39,281 bases of DNA from an uncultured Acetatifactor sp. (GTDB lineage Bacteria; Bacillota; Clostridia; Lachnospirales; Lachnospiraceae): contig CAJTXE010000001.1 in NCBI GenBank assembly GCA_910580225.1, forward strand, positions 187,825 to 227,105, given 5' to 3'. The notes below the pieces were generated by a model, which saw only the letters and a program-made list of their open reading frames with translations, searched no databases and was not told where the DNA came from. Shown piece by piece: positions 31,971-39,281 of this stretch. The position numbers were made by a program, and so were the translations under genes. The number at the start of each line of letters is the position of its first letter. Within the stretch, counting starts at the first letter, position 1.

Positions 31971-32948
31971 CTATTGCAGCACCGACAGAATTAATATCTC
32001 CACACTCATCCGATCATCCATACGGCCGGTTTTTACCGCCGCTTCTGCCTCCACACATTGTTTTACTGCCCGGCGCAGCACAGAAGTTTTAAAACGGGAC
32101 GCCTGGGTGAGATATTTTCCTGCTATGAACGGGGCGATGCCGATTTTGGAGCCTATGGTCCGGTTGTCGAAGCCCCTGTTTTTCAGTTGCTTTACCTGGA
32201 GCAGCATGTTGCATTGCCTGGCAATGAGAAACAGAATCCGCATAGGTGGTTCCTTCAGGGCAAGCAGGTCGTAGTACAGGTTAAGAGCCTGTCTGGGCTG
32301 GCCCAGAGCGACTGCATTGATCATGTCAAAGATATGGTTGCTGACTCGGGTGGTGCAGACAGCTTCTACATCCTCACTGGTGACCACTTCCCGGTCCAGG
32401 CAGTAGCATACCAGTTTTTCCAGTTCCATCTGGATATTTTCCATATCGGTGCCGGTTTTGGACAGGAATAACTGCACCGTATTTTCCGTTATTTTTTTCT
32501 CCTCTCTGGCAAGCATTCCTGCAACCCAGCGCTTCAGCGTATTTTCATCCTGAACGGCAAATTCCGCGGCATAGCCTGTCTTCTGCACGGTTTTGTAAAG
32601 CTTGCTTCGTTTGTCAACCTCATTCTCCGTAAAGATGAAAAACGTGGTTTCACTTGGATTTTCCAGATATTCCGCCATCTTTTCTCCGCCGGACTTAAAC
32701 ATTCCGCTGTCCGAAATGAAAATGACGCGGCGGTCCGCAAAAAAGGGCAGTGTTTCAGCCAAATCTATGATCTGTGTCACTTCTATGCTGCGTCCCTGAA
32801 AGAAATGCGTGTTCATGCTGTCATTTTCGTGACAGAGTGCACGCTGCAGCTTTTCTCTGTACTGCCTGCGCAGGTAACGTTCCTCGCCGTAGAGCAGGTA
32901 GACCCGGCGCAGTTTTCCCTGTTTTATGTCCTCGAGAATCTGTTTCAT
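31971..32948 (-). CDS. holA: DNA polymerase III delta subunit HolA
   Basis: HolA is the clamp-loader subunit that opens the beta sliding clamp. The 325-residue protein has the family start KRGKLRRVYLLYGEE-like (here QGKLRRVYLLYGEERYL), the clamp-loading segment (ITENTVQLFLSKTG, DMENIQMELEKLVCY) and the C-terminal part (LALKEPPMRILFLIARQ, ALKQ-type helices, PFIAGKYLTQASRF). The start at 32948 gives MKQILEDIKQGK with GGAG upstream; the frame is open further without a binding site. It is often encoded after comEC in Firmicutes; here it is on the opposite strand beyond a sugar-metabolism cluster. Confidence 0.93.
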   Translation of the reverse strand: MKQILEDIKQGKLRRVYLLYGEERYLRRQYREKLQRALCHENDSMNTHFFQGRSIEVTQIIDLAETLPFFADRRVIFISDSGMFKSGGEKMAEYLENPSETTFFIFTENEVDKRSKLYKTVQKTGYAAEFAVQDENTLKRWVAGMLAREEKKITENTVQLFLSKTGTDMENIQMELEKLVCYCLDREVVTSEDVEAVCTTRVSNHIFDMINAVALGQPRQALNLYYDLLALKEPPMRILFLIARQCNMLLQVKQLKNRGFDNRTIGSKIGIAPFIAGKYLTQASRFKTSVLRRAVKQCVEAEAAVKTGRMDDRMSVEILILSVLQ

Positions 32949-33300
32949 TATGATATGCTCCGCTTCTATGATTTTTATCCGGCGGTGTGCCTTTTTGACA
33001 GTATAGCAGATAATGAGGCATTTGGAAAGAGGTGCAAAATCTGTCAGTATCTGTAGATTTTCGGGGAATATATAAAAATTTTGTGAAAAGATTGGCAAAT
33101 TACGGCGAATCGGCACAAAATAAGTAAATTTTTGACAATTTGGCACGGATACCGCGGTGGGTTAGAGTTGATGTAACAAACATATCTCTTTTATAATAGG
33201 AAAGGACGAATTTAGACAATAAATATTGAGACAGCCGGCCTGGGGAAGATGGAAAAGCGTTTTTCGGGTAAGGCAAAAGAGACTGTGAGGAGGTAGTTTG
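32949..33300. promoter_or_regulatory. Divergent control region of holA and the Spo0A-like gene
   Basis: This 352-base gap is AT-rich and holds no gene. For the plus strand, TTGATG (33168-33173), 18 bases and TATAAT (33192-33197) make a good promoter about 100 bases before the ATG at 33301. An isolated TTGACA (33132-33137) lacks a matching -10. For the minus strand, TATACT (complement of 33000-33005) with TTTCCA (complement of 33023-33028) and 17-base spacing could drive holA. Confidence 0.55.
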
Positions 33301-33822
33301 ATGGAACAGCTGAGTATCATGGCTACGAAGGATAATGACAAAATATACAAGATTCTTGGAGATTTGATGAATGGAGACAAAGAGTTTCAGATTATGATTA
33401 CGGTACCTTCGGGAAAACCGGAGAAGAAACGGAAAGAGATACAGGAACCGCCGAAACAGGCAGTGGAGCGTGATCTGGAACAGGATGTCACGGATATGAT
33501 ACATGAGATAGGCGTCCCGGCACATATCAAAGGGTATCAGTACTTAAGGGAAGCCATCATGATGGCTGTGGATGATCCGGGTATGATCAGTTCCATCACC
33601 AAGATTCTTTATCCTACAATAGCCAAGCGTTTTCAGACTACGTCCAGCCGTGTGGAACGTGCGATTCGTCATGCCATTGAAGTTGCATGGAGCAGAGGAA
33701 GGATGGAGACCCTGGATGCACTGTTCGGTTATACCATTGATACAGGAAAGGGGAAACCAACCAATTCGGAATTCATTGCTCTGATTGCTGACAGAATCAG
33801 GCTTTCTTATCGTGCGCAGTGA
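33301..33822 (+). CDS. Stand-alone Spo0A-type DNA-binding protein
   Basis: A 173-residue protein whose C-terminal 115 residues (about 58-173) match the Spo0A effector domain: GVPAHIKGYQYLREAI, ITKILYPTIAK, SSRVERAIRHAIEVAW and KGKPTNSEFIALIADRIR. Spo0A is the master sporulation regulator, about 265 residues, with an N-terminal receiver domain. Here the N-terminal 57 residues (MEQLSIMATKDNDKIYKIL and a charged PEKKRKEIQEP stretch) do not form a receiver, so control by phosphorylation seems absent. It might bind 0A-box DNA without a phosphate switch, or form mixed dimers. The ATG at 33301 has GAGGAGG upstream. A full-length spo0A is not in this window. Confidence 0.88.
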   Translation: MEQLSIMATKDNDKIYKILGDLMNGDKEFQIMITVPSGKPEKKRKEIQEPPKQAVERDLEQDVTDMIHEIGVPAHIKGYQYLREAIMMAVDDPGMISSITKILYPTIAKRFQTTSSRVERAIRHAIEVAWSRGRMETLDALFGYTIDTGKGKPTNSEFIALIADRIRLSYRAQ

Positions 33823-33870
33823 TTTTCACGACCGCCGGGAAAAAGATTTGATTTCCTTTCAAAGAAATAC

Positions 33871-33899
33871 TTTCCACTAACACAATAATGTTGTATAAT
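33871..33899 (+). promoter_or_regulatory. Promoter of glgA
   Basis: TTTCCA (33871-33876) and a perfect TATAAT (33894-33899) have a 17-base spacer, 46 bases before the glgA ATG (33945). The position inside an upstream open frame (33888 on) shows that the longer frame is not the real start. Confidence 0.7.
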
Positions 33900-33944
33900 G
33901 GAGAAGATAACATATTTTCAAGCAGTGGTCAGTGGAGGGTTTCG

Positions 33945-35390
33945 ATGAAAAAAATTCTTTTTGCGGCATCAGAGGGGGTACCATTCATCAAGACAGGCGG
34001 TTTGGCTGATGTAGTGGGCTCCCTGCCGAAATGTGTTGACAAGCAGTATTTTGACGTGAGGGTCATCATTCCGAAATATGCCTGCATGAAGCAGGAAATG
34101 AAGGATAAGATGAGATATGTGACGCATTTTTACATGGATTTTAACTGGACAAGCGCCTACGTAGGCGTGCTGGAAGCCGAGGAAGAAGGCGTACATTATT
34201 ATTTTATTGACAATGAACATTATTTCAGCGGCGGCAAGGTTTACACCGATGATCAGAAATGGGAGATTGAGCGGTATGCATACTTTTCCAAAGCTGTGCT
34301 CTCGGTACTGCCTGTGATTGGATTCCGCCCGGATGTGGTACACTGCCACGACTGGCAGACCGGTTTGATTCCCGTCTATATGAAGGAGCGCTTCCAGGGC
34401 GGAGATTTCTACCGCGGGATAAAGTCTGTTATCACCATCCACAATTTGAAATTCCAGGGAAAATGGGATACGAAGACTGTTCGCAGCATTACGGGATTGT
34501 CAGATTATTTCTTTACATCCGATAAACTGGAGGCCTACAAAGATGCGAATCTTCTGAAGGGCGGGATTGTCTATGCGGATGCGGTAACCACCGTCAGCGA
34601 TACTTATGCGGAGGAGATTAAGACGCCTTTCTATGGAGAGGGGCTGGACGGGCTGCTGCGTGCCAGAAGCGGCGATCTGAGGGGAATTGTAAACGGGATT
34701 GATTACGATGAGTTCAACCCTTCCACCGATAAACTCATTGAGAATCCCTATGACGCAGTCAATTTCCGCAAAGAGAAAGTAAAGAATAAGCGTGCCCTTC
34801 AGCAGGAGTTGGGGCTGAAAGTCGATGACAAAAAGATGATGATCGGTGTTGTGTCCAGGCTTACAGACCAGAAAGGATTTGACCTGATTGCTTATGTGAT
34901 GGATGAGCTGTGTCAGGATGATATCCAGCTGGTGGTTCTGGGAACAGGCGAGGAGCGTTATGAGAATATGTTTCGTCATTTTGCCTGGAAATACAATGAA
35001 AAGGTGTCTGCGAATATTTATTATTCCGATGCTTTGTCCCACAAAATTTATGCTTCCTGCGACGCGTTTCTGATGCCTTCCCTGTTTGAACCCTGCGGGC
35101 TGAGTCAGCTGATGTCACTTCGCTACGGAACGATTCCCATTGTAAGAGAGACCGGCGGGCTGAAGGACACCGTAGCGCCCTATAATGAATATGAGAGCAC
35201 AGGTACAGGCTTCAGCTTTACCAATTACAATGCGCATGAGATGCTGAGTGCTGTCCGCTATGCAGAGCAGATTTTCTATGACAAGAAACGTGAGTGGAAC
35301 AAAATGGTGGACAGGGCTATGGCAGCAGATTTTTCCTGGCATGTATCTGCGGCAAAATATCAAGAAATGTATGACTGGCTGATAGGATAA
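33945..35390 (+). CDS. glgA: Glycogen synthase GlgA
   Basis: GlgA extends alpha-1,4-glucan chains from ADP-glucose, giving glycogen as a storage polymer. The 481-residue protein (usual length about 475-480) is a GT5 glycosyltransferase with the ADP-glucose-binding KTGGL motif at Lys16-Leu20, VVHCHDWQTGLIP near 140, IVNGIDYDEFNPS near 247 and the C-terminal LFEPCGLSQLMSLRYG and TGGLKDTV segments. ATG 33945 follows GGAGG at good spacing. No other glycogen gene is seen here. It is followed after four bases by a flippase gene, which is probably cotranscribed. Confidence 0.95.
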   Translation: MKKILFAASEGVPFIKTGGLADVVGSLPKCVDKQYFDVRVIIPKYACMKQEMKDKMRYVTHFYMDFNWTSAYVGVLEAEEEGVHYYFIDNEHYFSGGKVYTDDQKWEIERYAYFSKAVLSVLPVIGFRPDVVHCHDWQTGLIPVYMKERFQGGDFYRGIKSVITIHNLKFQGKWDTKTVRSITGLSDYFFTSDKLEAYKDANLLKGGIVYADAVTTVSDTYAEEIKTPFYGEGLDGLLRARSGDLRGIVNGIDYDEFNPSTDKLIENPYDAVNFRKEKVKNKRALQQELGLKVDDKKMMIGVVSRLTDQKGFDLIAYVMDELCQDDIQLVVLGTGEERYENMFRHFAWKYNEKVSANIYYSDALSHKIYASCDAFLMPSLFEPCGLSQLMSLRYGTIPIVRETGGLKDTVAPYNEYESTGTGFSFTNYNAHEMLSAVRYAEQIFYDKKREWNKMVDRAMAADFSWHVSAAKYQEMYDWLIG

Positions 35391-35394
35391 AACT

Positions 35395-37071
35395 ATGTCG
35401 GGTAATGGTAGCAGGGGAAACAGTTTTATAGTGCAGGCGGGGATTTTGGCTGCAGCCGGGATCATCAGCAGGATAATAGGCCTTCTTTACAGAGGGCCTT
35501 TGCATAGTGTTATCGGAGATCTGGGGCTGGGATATTATCAGTCTGCCCATAATTATTATACGATTATCCTGTTGATTTCGTCTTACAGTATTCCCTCAGC
35601 CATCTCCAAAGTAATCGCTCAAAAGCTGGCGCTGCGGGAATACCGGAATGCTCACAGGATTTTTAAGTGTGCTATGGGATATATACTGGCAGTGGGAGGC
35701 GCCGCCAGTTTGCTGCTGTTTTTCGGAGCCGGGTTTCTGTGTAAGATGGAAGTTCTGTCAGAGCAGGAAGTCTCTGTGCTCCGGACGTTTGCTCCGACCA
35801 TCTTTATCTATGGAATTCTTGGGGTGCTGCGGGGATATTTTCAGGCACACGGCAGCATGGTTCAGACCTCCGTATCCCAGATTCTGGAACAGATTGCCAA
35901 TGCGGTAGTCAGTGTGGGGGCGGCATGTCTGCTGATTGAGATTTCAATAGGTTCCATGGAGGTTCCGGCTGATGCGGCGGGGCAGGTTACCCGGGCGGCC
36001 AGGGGGGCTGTGGGCAGCGCCATGGGCGCGGGAGCGGGAGTTCTGGCGGCATTGCTGTTTATGGCTGCAGTCTATCTGCTGAATCGGGAAACCATTCATA
36101 AGAGGGTTCGAAATGATAAACATGTGGGAACGGATTCTTATAAATCCATTATGAGAACCATTGTTATGGTAGTGACGCCTTTTATTTTGAGTACGGCGAT
36201 TTACAATCTCAGCGGGACTGTAAACAATACCATATATACACAATGGTTTCCGGCGCTGCGAGATCTGGATGAAGTGGAAGTCTTTTCCAGATGGGGGGCT
36301 TTTTCCGGTCAGGCGCTGACGCTTTCCAATATTCCCATTGCGTTTGCCACAGCGATGGCATCGGCTGTGATTCCCTCTATCGCCAAGCTGGCAGCATCCA
36401 ATGATCGGGAGGCGGCCCGGGAGAAGATCGGGCTGGCGGTGAAGACGATCATGCTGCTTTCCATTCCCTGTGCAGTGGGGCTTTTTGTACTGGCACGTCC
36501 CATTACGGGACTTCTGTTCAGTAGCAATATTCAGGAGACGGAAGATCTGGTGACAAAACTTTTGATGGCGTTGTCTCTATCAGTGGTTTTTTATGCATTG
36601 TCCACGCTGAACAGTTCTATTCTGCAGGGAATGGGAAAAGTAAATACGCCGATCATTAACGCGGGTATTGCATTGGCGGTACAGACTGTTGCTGCTATTG
36701 TACTGCTTCTGTTCACAGAACTGGATCTGTACAGTATAGCGATTGCAAATACTCTTTATTCAGCAATTATGTGCGGGCTGAACCAATGGGCTGTGGGCAG
36801 GGCTGTTGATTACAGACAGGAAATCTGGAAGACGTTTCTGATTCCCTCCATGGCAGCGGCCTGTATGGGAGCGGCGGCTTGGGCTGTGTATGAGAGCTTT
36901 CTGCTGCTGACTTCTTCTCCGAAGCTTTCAGTGGTTCTGGCGATTGGAGTGGCGGCGGCGGTGTATTTTGCGATGCTGCTTTTGCTGAGGGGAATATCAG
37001 AGGAGGAGCTGCAGGGATTTCCCAAGGGCTATCTTCTGGTGCGGCTGGCGAAAAAATGCAGATTGATGTAG
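35395..37071 (+). CDS. SpoVB/MurJ-like (MOP superfamily) flippase
   Basis: A 558-residue membrane protein with about 14 hydrophobic segments, opening with AGILAAAGIISRIIGLLYR, as MurJ and SpoVB do. The family flips lipid-linked oligosaccharides, including lipid II for peptidoglycan, across the membrane. The PLHSVIGDLGLGYYQSAHN, APTIFIYGILGVLRGYFQ and FSGQALTLSNIPIAFATAM stretches fit the YtgP/SpoVB branch, in which several paralogues occur per genome, so its exact lipid is uncertain. ATG 35395 lies four bases after the glgA stop with only a weak AGGA site, suggesting coupling. A strong terminator follows. Confidence 0.85.
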   Translation: MSGNGSRGNSFIVQAGILAAAGIISRIIGLLYRGPLHSVIGDLGLGYYQSAHNYYTIILLISSYSIPSAISKVIAQKLALREYRNAHRIFKCAMGYILAVGGAASLLLFFGAGFLCKMEVLSEQEVSVLRTFAPTIFIYGILGVLRGYFQAHGSMVQTSVSQILEQIANAVVSVGAACLLIEISIGSMEVPADAAGQVTRAARGAVGSAMGAGAGVLAALLFMAAVYLLNRETIHKRVRNDKHVGTDSYKSIMRTIVMVVTPFILSTAIYNLSGTVNNTIYTQWFPALRDLDEVEVFSRWGAFSGQALTLSNIPIAFATAMASAVIPSIAKLAASNDREAAREKIGLAVKTIMLLSIPCAVGLFVLARPITGLLFSSNIQETEDLVTKLLMALSLSVVFYALSTLNSSILQGMGKVNTPIINAGIALAVQTVAAIVLLLFTELDLYSIAIANTLYSAIMCGLNQWAVGRAVDYRQEIWKTFLIPSMAAACMGAAAWAVYESFLLLTSSPKLSVVLAIGVAAAVYFAMLLLLRGISEEELQGFPKGYLLVRLAKKCRLM

Positions 37072-37099
37072 GAAGGAACAGGGCCGATTTCGAAATTCT

Positions 37100-37144
37100 G
37101 GGGCTGATGCATTTTGGGTTTTCTAAGATGCACAGCCCCTTTTT
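37100..37144 (+). terminator. Rho-independent terminator after the flippase gene
   Basis: GGGGCTGATGCAT (37100-37112) pairs with ATGCACAGCCCC (37128-37139) with one bulged base, followed by TTTTT (37140-37144). It lies between the convergent flippase and rqcH genes and closes the glgA-flippase transcript. Confidence 0.85.
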
Positions 37145-37157
37145 GCAATGTGGCAGT

Positions 37158-39089
37158 TCATTCCTCCGAGAGGTGAATTCCGGAAATATTGCTGTCAATA
37201 GCCATGGAGAAATTGGTATAATAGACTACAAATCCGGGTTTGGCACCTCCGGGCTTTTTGACATGCTTTTTTTGGATATAATCAATTTCCACCTTATCCT
37301 GCCCCCGCCCCCGGGAATAATAGGCGGCGAGCCGGGCGGCCTCCTCAAAGGTTCGGTCAGGCATCTCCTCGGCATTTCCCAGTTTCACGATCACATGAGA
37401 GCCGGGCATCTGTTTGGCGTGGAACCACCAGTCGTTGCCGGTGGCGAATTTAAAGGTCAGTTCATCATTCTGATAATTATTTTTTCCCACATAAATGTGA
37501 AATCCATCACTGCTGATATAGTGATAGGGTCTGCTGGTAATTTTCTGCTTTTTCCCTCTGCCTTTTCTGCGGATGTAACCGCTTTCTGTCAGCTCCTCTT
37601 TTATCTGAGCCAGATCTTCCTCGTGGAGGGCGATATCCAGAGCAGCCGAAACGGATTCCAAATGATCGATCTCTGCCCTGACTTCCTCTGTCAGGGAGGA
37701 AAGCGCTTCAAGAGTACGTTTCATTTTGCCGTATTTATCGAAATACCGTTTTGCGTTCTCCGTGGGAGTCATTGTGGGATCCAGCGGAATCATCACCGTT
37801 TCATTGGTATAATAGTTCAGGGCTTCCAGGGAGGCCGCGCCGGGCTGGGCACTATAACCGTAGGTATTCAGCAGTTCTCCGTAGATACGGTACGTTTCTT
37901 TCTTTTCCGTATCCTTTATCTGACGCAGCTGTAGATCGTATTTCTTCACATTCCGTTCCAGAGCAGTCTGCACGATGCGGCGCAGTTCAGCCGATTTCTG
38001 CCGGATCCGGGTCAGGGTGTTTTTTTCTGCATAGTAGTGTTCCAGAAGTTCTGACATGGACGCATAGGAAACGGTATGATCTCCTTGCCGGGCCCGGGAA
38101 CAGGTATCGCGTTCCTGGTGGACCGAAGATAAAGAGGCATGCAAAGCGGCCTGGGATTCTGCTGGAATGGACGTTTCCGCGCAGGGAGAGTCGGACGCTG
38201 GAGGAGCGTCTTTTTCGGAGGCGGAGTCAGACCCTGGGGAAGCGGTCCTTTCCGTGGAAGGCGTGGTTCTGTAACCGTACATGATCAGGGGCAGGGCGCA
38301 GAACTCCACCGGATCGCCGTTGGTGTAAGCGATATTGGGAGTAAAGCGTTCTTCCCGAATGGCTGCCGTCATATCGGAAAAGGAGTGGTATAGCCTCAGG
38401 AAGTCCTCTTCCGTCAGGGCGGCAGCAGGTCGTTCACCATCCACGCTGGCTTCATAGCAAAGTTCCTGTGCCAGAACGGGAGAAATACCGGTAAAACTGC
38501 CGTAAACCGCCTTAAACAGGGGCTGTGGCTTGGCGGAAAGGGCGTTTCGGAAGCTTTGGTAATCCGTGTTCAGGGCATCCAGTTTCTCCTGGGTTCCGGC
38601 TATGAAATAAGGCCTGCCTGGCAGAACTTCCCGAAGAGAGCTCACAGCTGCTGTCACATGCTTGATACTGTCAATAATTACTCCGTTATCGTCGCAGAAA
38701 ATAATATTACTGTGTTTTCCCATGATTTCTACAATCAGGGTCTTGTGCCTGAGATCCCCCATTTCGTCCAGATGTTCTACCTCTATGCGGACAATGCGCT
38801 CCAGCCCTGGCTGGGAGATATCCGTAATCCGTCCGTTTTGCAGATGTTTGCGCAGGAGCATACAGAAATTCGGGGCAGTCATGGGGCTGGGTTTGTTGGA
38901 GCCGGTAAGGTAAATCAGCGGGAGGGATGCCTCTGCCGAGATCAGCAGACGTGCCTGGCCTCTGGGCTGCCGGACAGTCAGCAGCAGTTCGTCTTCCTCT
39001 GGCTGGGCTATTTTGTAAAGACGTCCTCCAATCAGTTCTTTTCTCAATTCAGATACTACATTTGCCAATGTAACGCCGTCAAAGGCCAT
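37158..39089 (-). CDS. rqcH: Ribosome rescue factor RqcH (NFACT family)
   Basis: RqcH binds stalled 50S subunits and adds C-terminal alanine tails that mark incomplete proteins for degradation. The 643-residue protein starts MAFDGVTLANVVSELR, has an NFACT-N domain (about 1-270), coiled-coil region (about 345-490) and a C-terminal NFACT-R/DUF814 domain (FHIYVGKNNYQNDELT, DWWFHAKQMPGSHVI). It is longer than the usual 560-590 residues due to a Ser/Pro/Glu-rich insert at about 275-339. At positions 97-98, where Bacillus subtilis RqcH has the functional Asp-Arg pair, it has Glu-Arg. The start at 39089 uses TAGGAGGA, which lies at the edge of the inverted leader repeat. Confidence 0.94.
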   Translation of the reverse strand: MAFDGVTLANVVSELRKELIGGRLYKIAQPEEDELLLTVRQPRGQARLLISAEASLPLIYLTGSNKPSPMTAPNFCMLLRKHLQNGRITDISQPGLERIVRIEVEHLDEMGDLRHKTLIVEIMGKHSNIIFCDDNGVIIDSIKHVTAAVSSLREVLPGRPYFIAGTQEKLDALNTDYQSFRNALSAKPQPLFKAVYGSFTGISPVLAQELCYEASVDGERPAAALTEEDFLRLYHSFSDMTAAIREERFTPNIAYTNGDPVEFCALPLIMYGYRTTPSTERTASPGSDSASEKDAPPASDSPCAETSIPAESQAALHASLSSVHQERDTCSRARQGDHTVSYASMSELLEHYYAEKNTLTRIRQKSAELRRIVQTALERNVKKYDLQLRQIKDTEKKETYRIYGELLNTYGYSAQPGAASLEALNYYTNETVMIPLDPTMTPTENAKRYFDKYGKMKRTLEALSSLTEEVRAEIDHLESVSAALDIALHEEDLAQIKEELTESGYIRRKGRGKKQKITSRPYHYISSDGFHIYVGKNNYQNDELTFKFATGNDWWFHAKQMPGSHVIVKLGNAEEMPDRTFEEAARLAAYYSRGRGQDKVEIDYIQKKHVKKPGGAKPGFVVYYTNFSMAIDSNISGIHLSEE

Positions 39090-39109
39090 GATTTGTTCCT
39101 CCTATTTAT

Positions 39110-39281
39110 AAGTCGCTGCGCGACGGCACTAAAGTCTTAAGTCCCTGCGGCGCAAGTACCTTGAGAGAACTTTCCTTCGAAAGAGCACGAATGAAAGTCT
39201 CTCGTGCGCCATCGTGACTTAAAATCAAGTCGCTGCGCGACGGCACTAAAGTCTTAAGTCCCTGCGGCGCAAGTACCTTGA
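39110..39281 (-). repeat. Leader repeat, right-end copies
   Basis: Bases 39110-39164 are identical to 39227-39281 (55 bases, 117-base period), and the second copy ends with the last base of the window. Read on the minus strand, each has the GTCGC-GCA-GCGAC hairpin seen at the left end (10-22 and 172-184), and the copy next to rqcH is followed by TTATAAATAGGAGGA, close to ATATATAGGAGGA at the left. It is therefore the same repeat family in opposite orientation. Confidence 0.85.
39137..39222 (-). repeat. Structured intergenic element, right copy
   Basis: Written on the plus strand, TTAAGTC (39137-39143) pairs with GACTTAA (39216-39222), GGCGCA (39149-39154) with TGCGCC (39205-39210), and GAGAGAACTTTC (39163-39174) with GAAAGTCTCTC (39193-39203) with one bulge. 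The three-helix plan equals that of 71-159, with changed but still paired bases. Its 3' side on the minus strand runs into the rqcH ribosome binding site. Confidence 0.65.

Noticed and set aside
32949..33146. N-terminal extension of HolA by 66 residues
   Set aside because: HolA proteins start near the MKQILEDIKQGK position. The extension is Phe/Ile-rich and overlaps a likely promoter region.

Overview
The window (about 50% GC, strong GGAGG-type ribosome binding sites, sigma-A promoters with 17-base spacers) looks like a Lachnospiraceae-type Firmicute from a gut community. Pointers are RqcH, ComEA/ComEC, HolA, a Spo0A DNA-binding domain, a SpoVB/MurJ-like flippase, argJ-argB-argD and an AraC-controlled set of Gfo/Idh/MocA dehydrogenases and TIM-barrel isomerases. 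No rRNA, tRNA, integrase, transposase or CRISPR array was seen. Family assignments were made by reading the sequence; no database search was run.

Layout: (1) 1-217, a structured leader repeat, partly duplicated. (2) 206-2340, a flavin-type PNPOx-fold protein, a radical SAM protein and a zinc-ribbon Nudix hydrolase. (3) 2450-6084, an accessory block: a DUF6985-like protein, a GNAT acetyltransferase, an unknown protein and a Septu-like PtuA/PtuB anti-phage pair. (4) 6234-10650, arginine biosynthesis argJ, argB and argD (argC not present), with an AAC(6')-like acetyltransferase gene between argJ and argB and a block of degenerate ~65-base repeats between argB and argD. (5) 10734-14949, two solute-binding proteins without permeases and a small DMT-type membrane protein. 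(6) 15128-26305, comEA; a two-component system followed by a GerMN lipoprotein (laid out like actinobacterial MtrAB-LpqB); a second two-component system followed by an ABC exporter; then comEC. (7) 26306-31833, an inverted-repeat element, then an AraC regulator and an isomerase/dehydrogenase/dehydrogenase/isomerase cluster behind a promoter that overlaps the regulator gene's terminator. (8) 31971-39089, holA (minus strand), a stand-alone Spo0A effector domain, glgA, a SpoVB/MurJ-like flippase and rqcH (minus strand). (9) 39110-39281, the same leader-repeat family as at the left end, inverted, feeding into rqcH.

The most notable points are: the dispersed leader element at both ends, whose three helices show compensatory changes between the two copies and which carries the ribosome binding site of the gene after it; the AraC half-site, terminator and promoter overlap before the putative 3-keto-glycoside module; the Spo0A DNA-binding domain lacking a receiver; and the AAC(6')-like gene inside the arg cluster. 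At both window ends the terminal 55 bases exactly equal an internal 55-mer, which fits a contig cut by a k=55 de Bruijn assembler; structure right at the ends needs caution.
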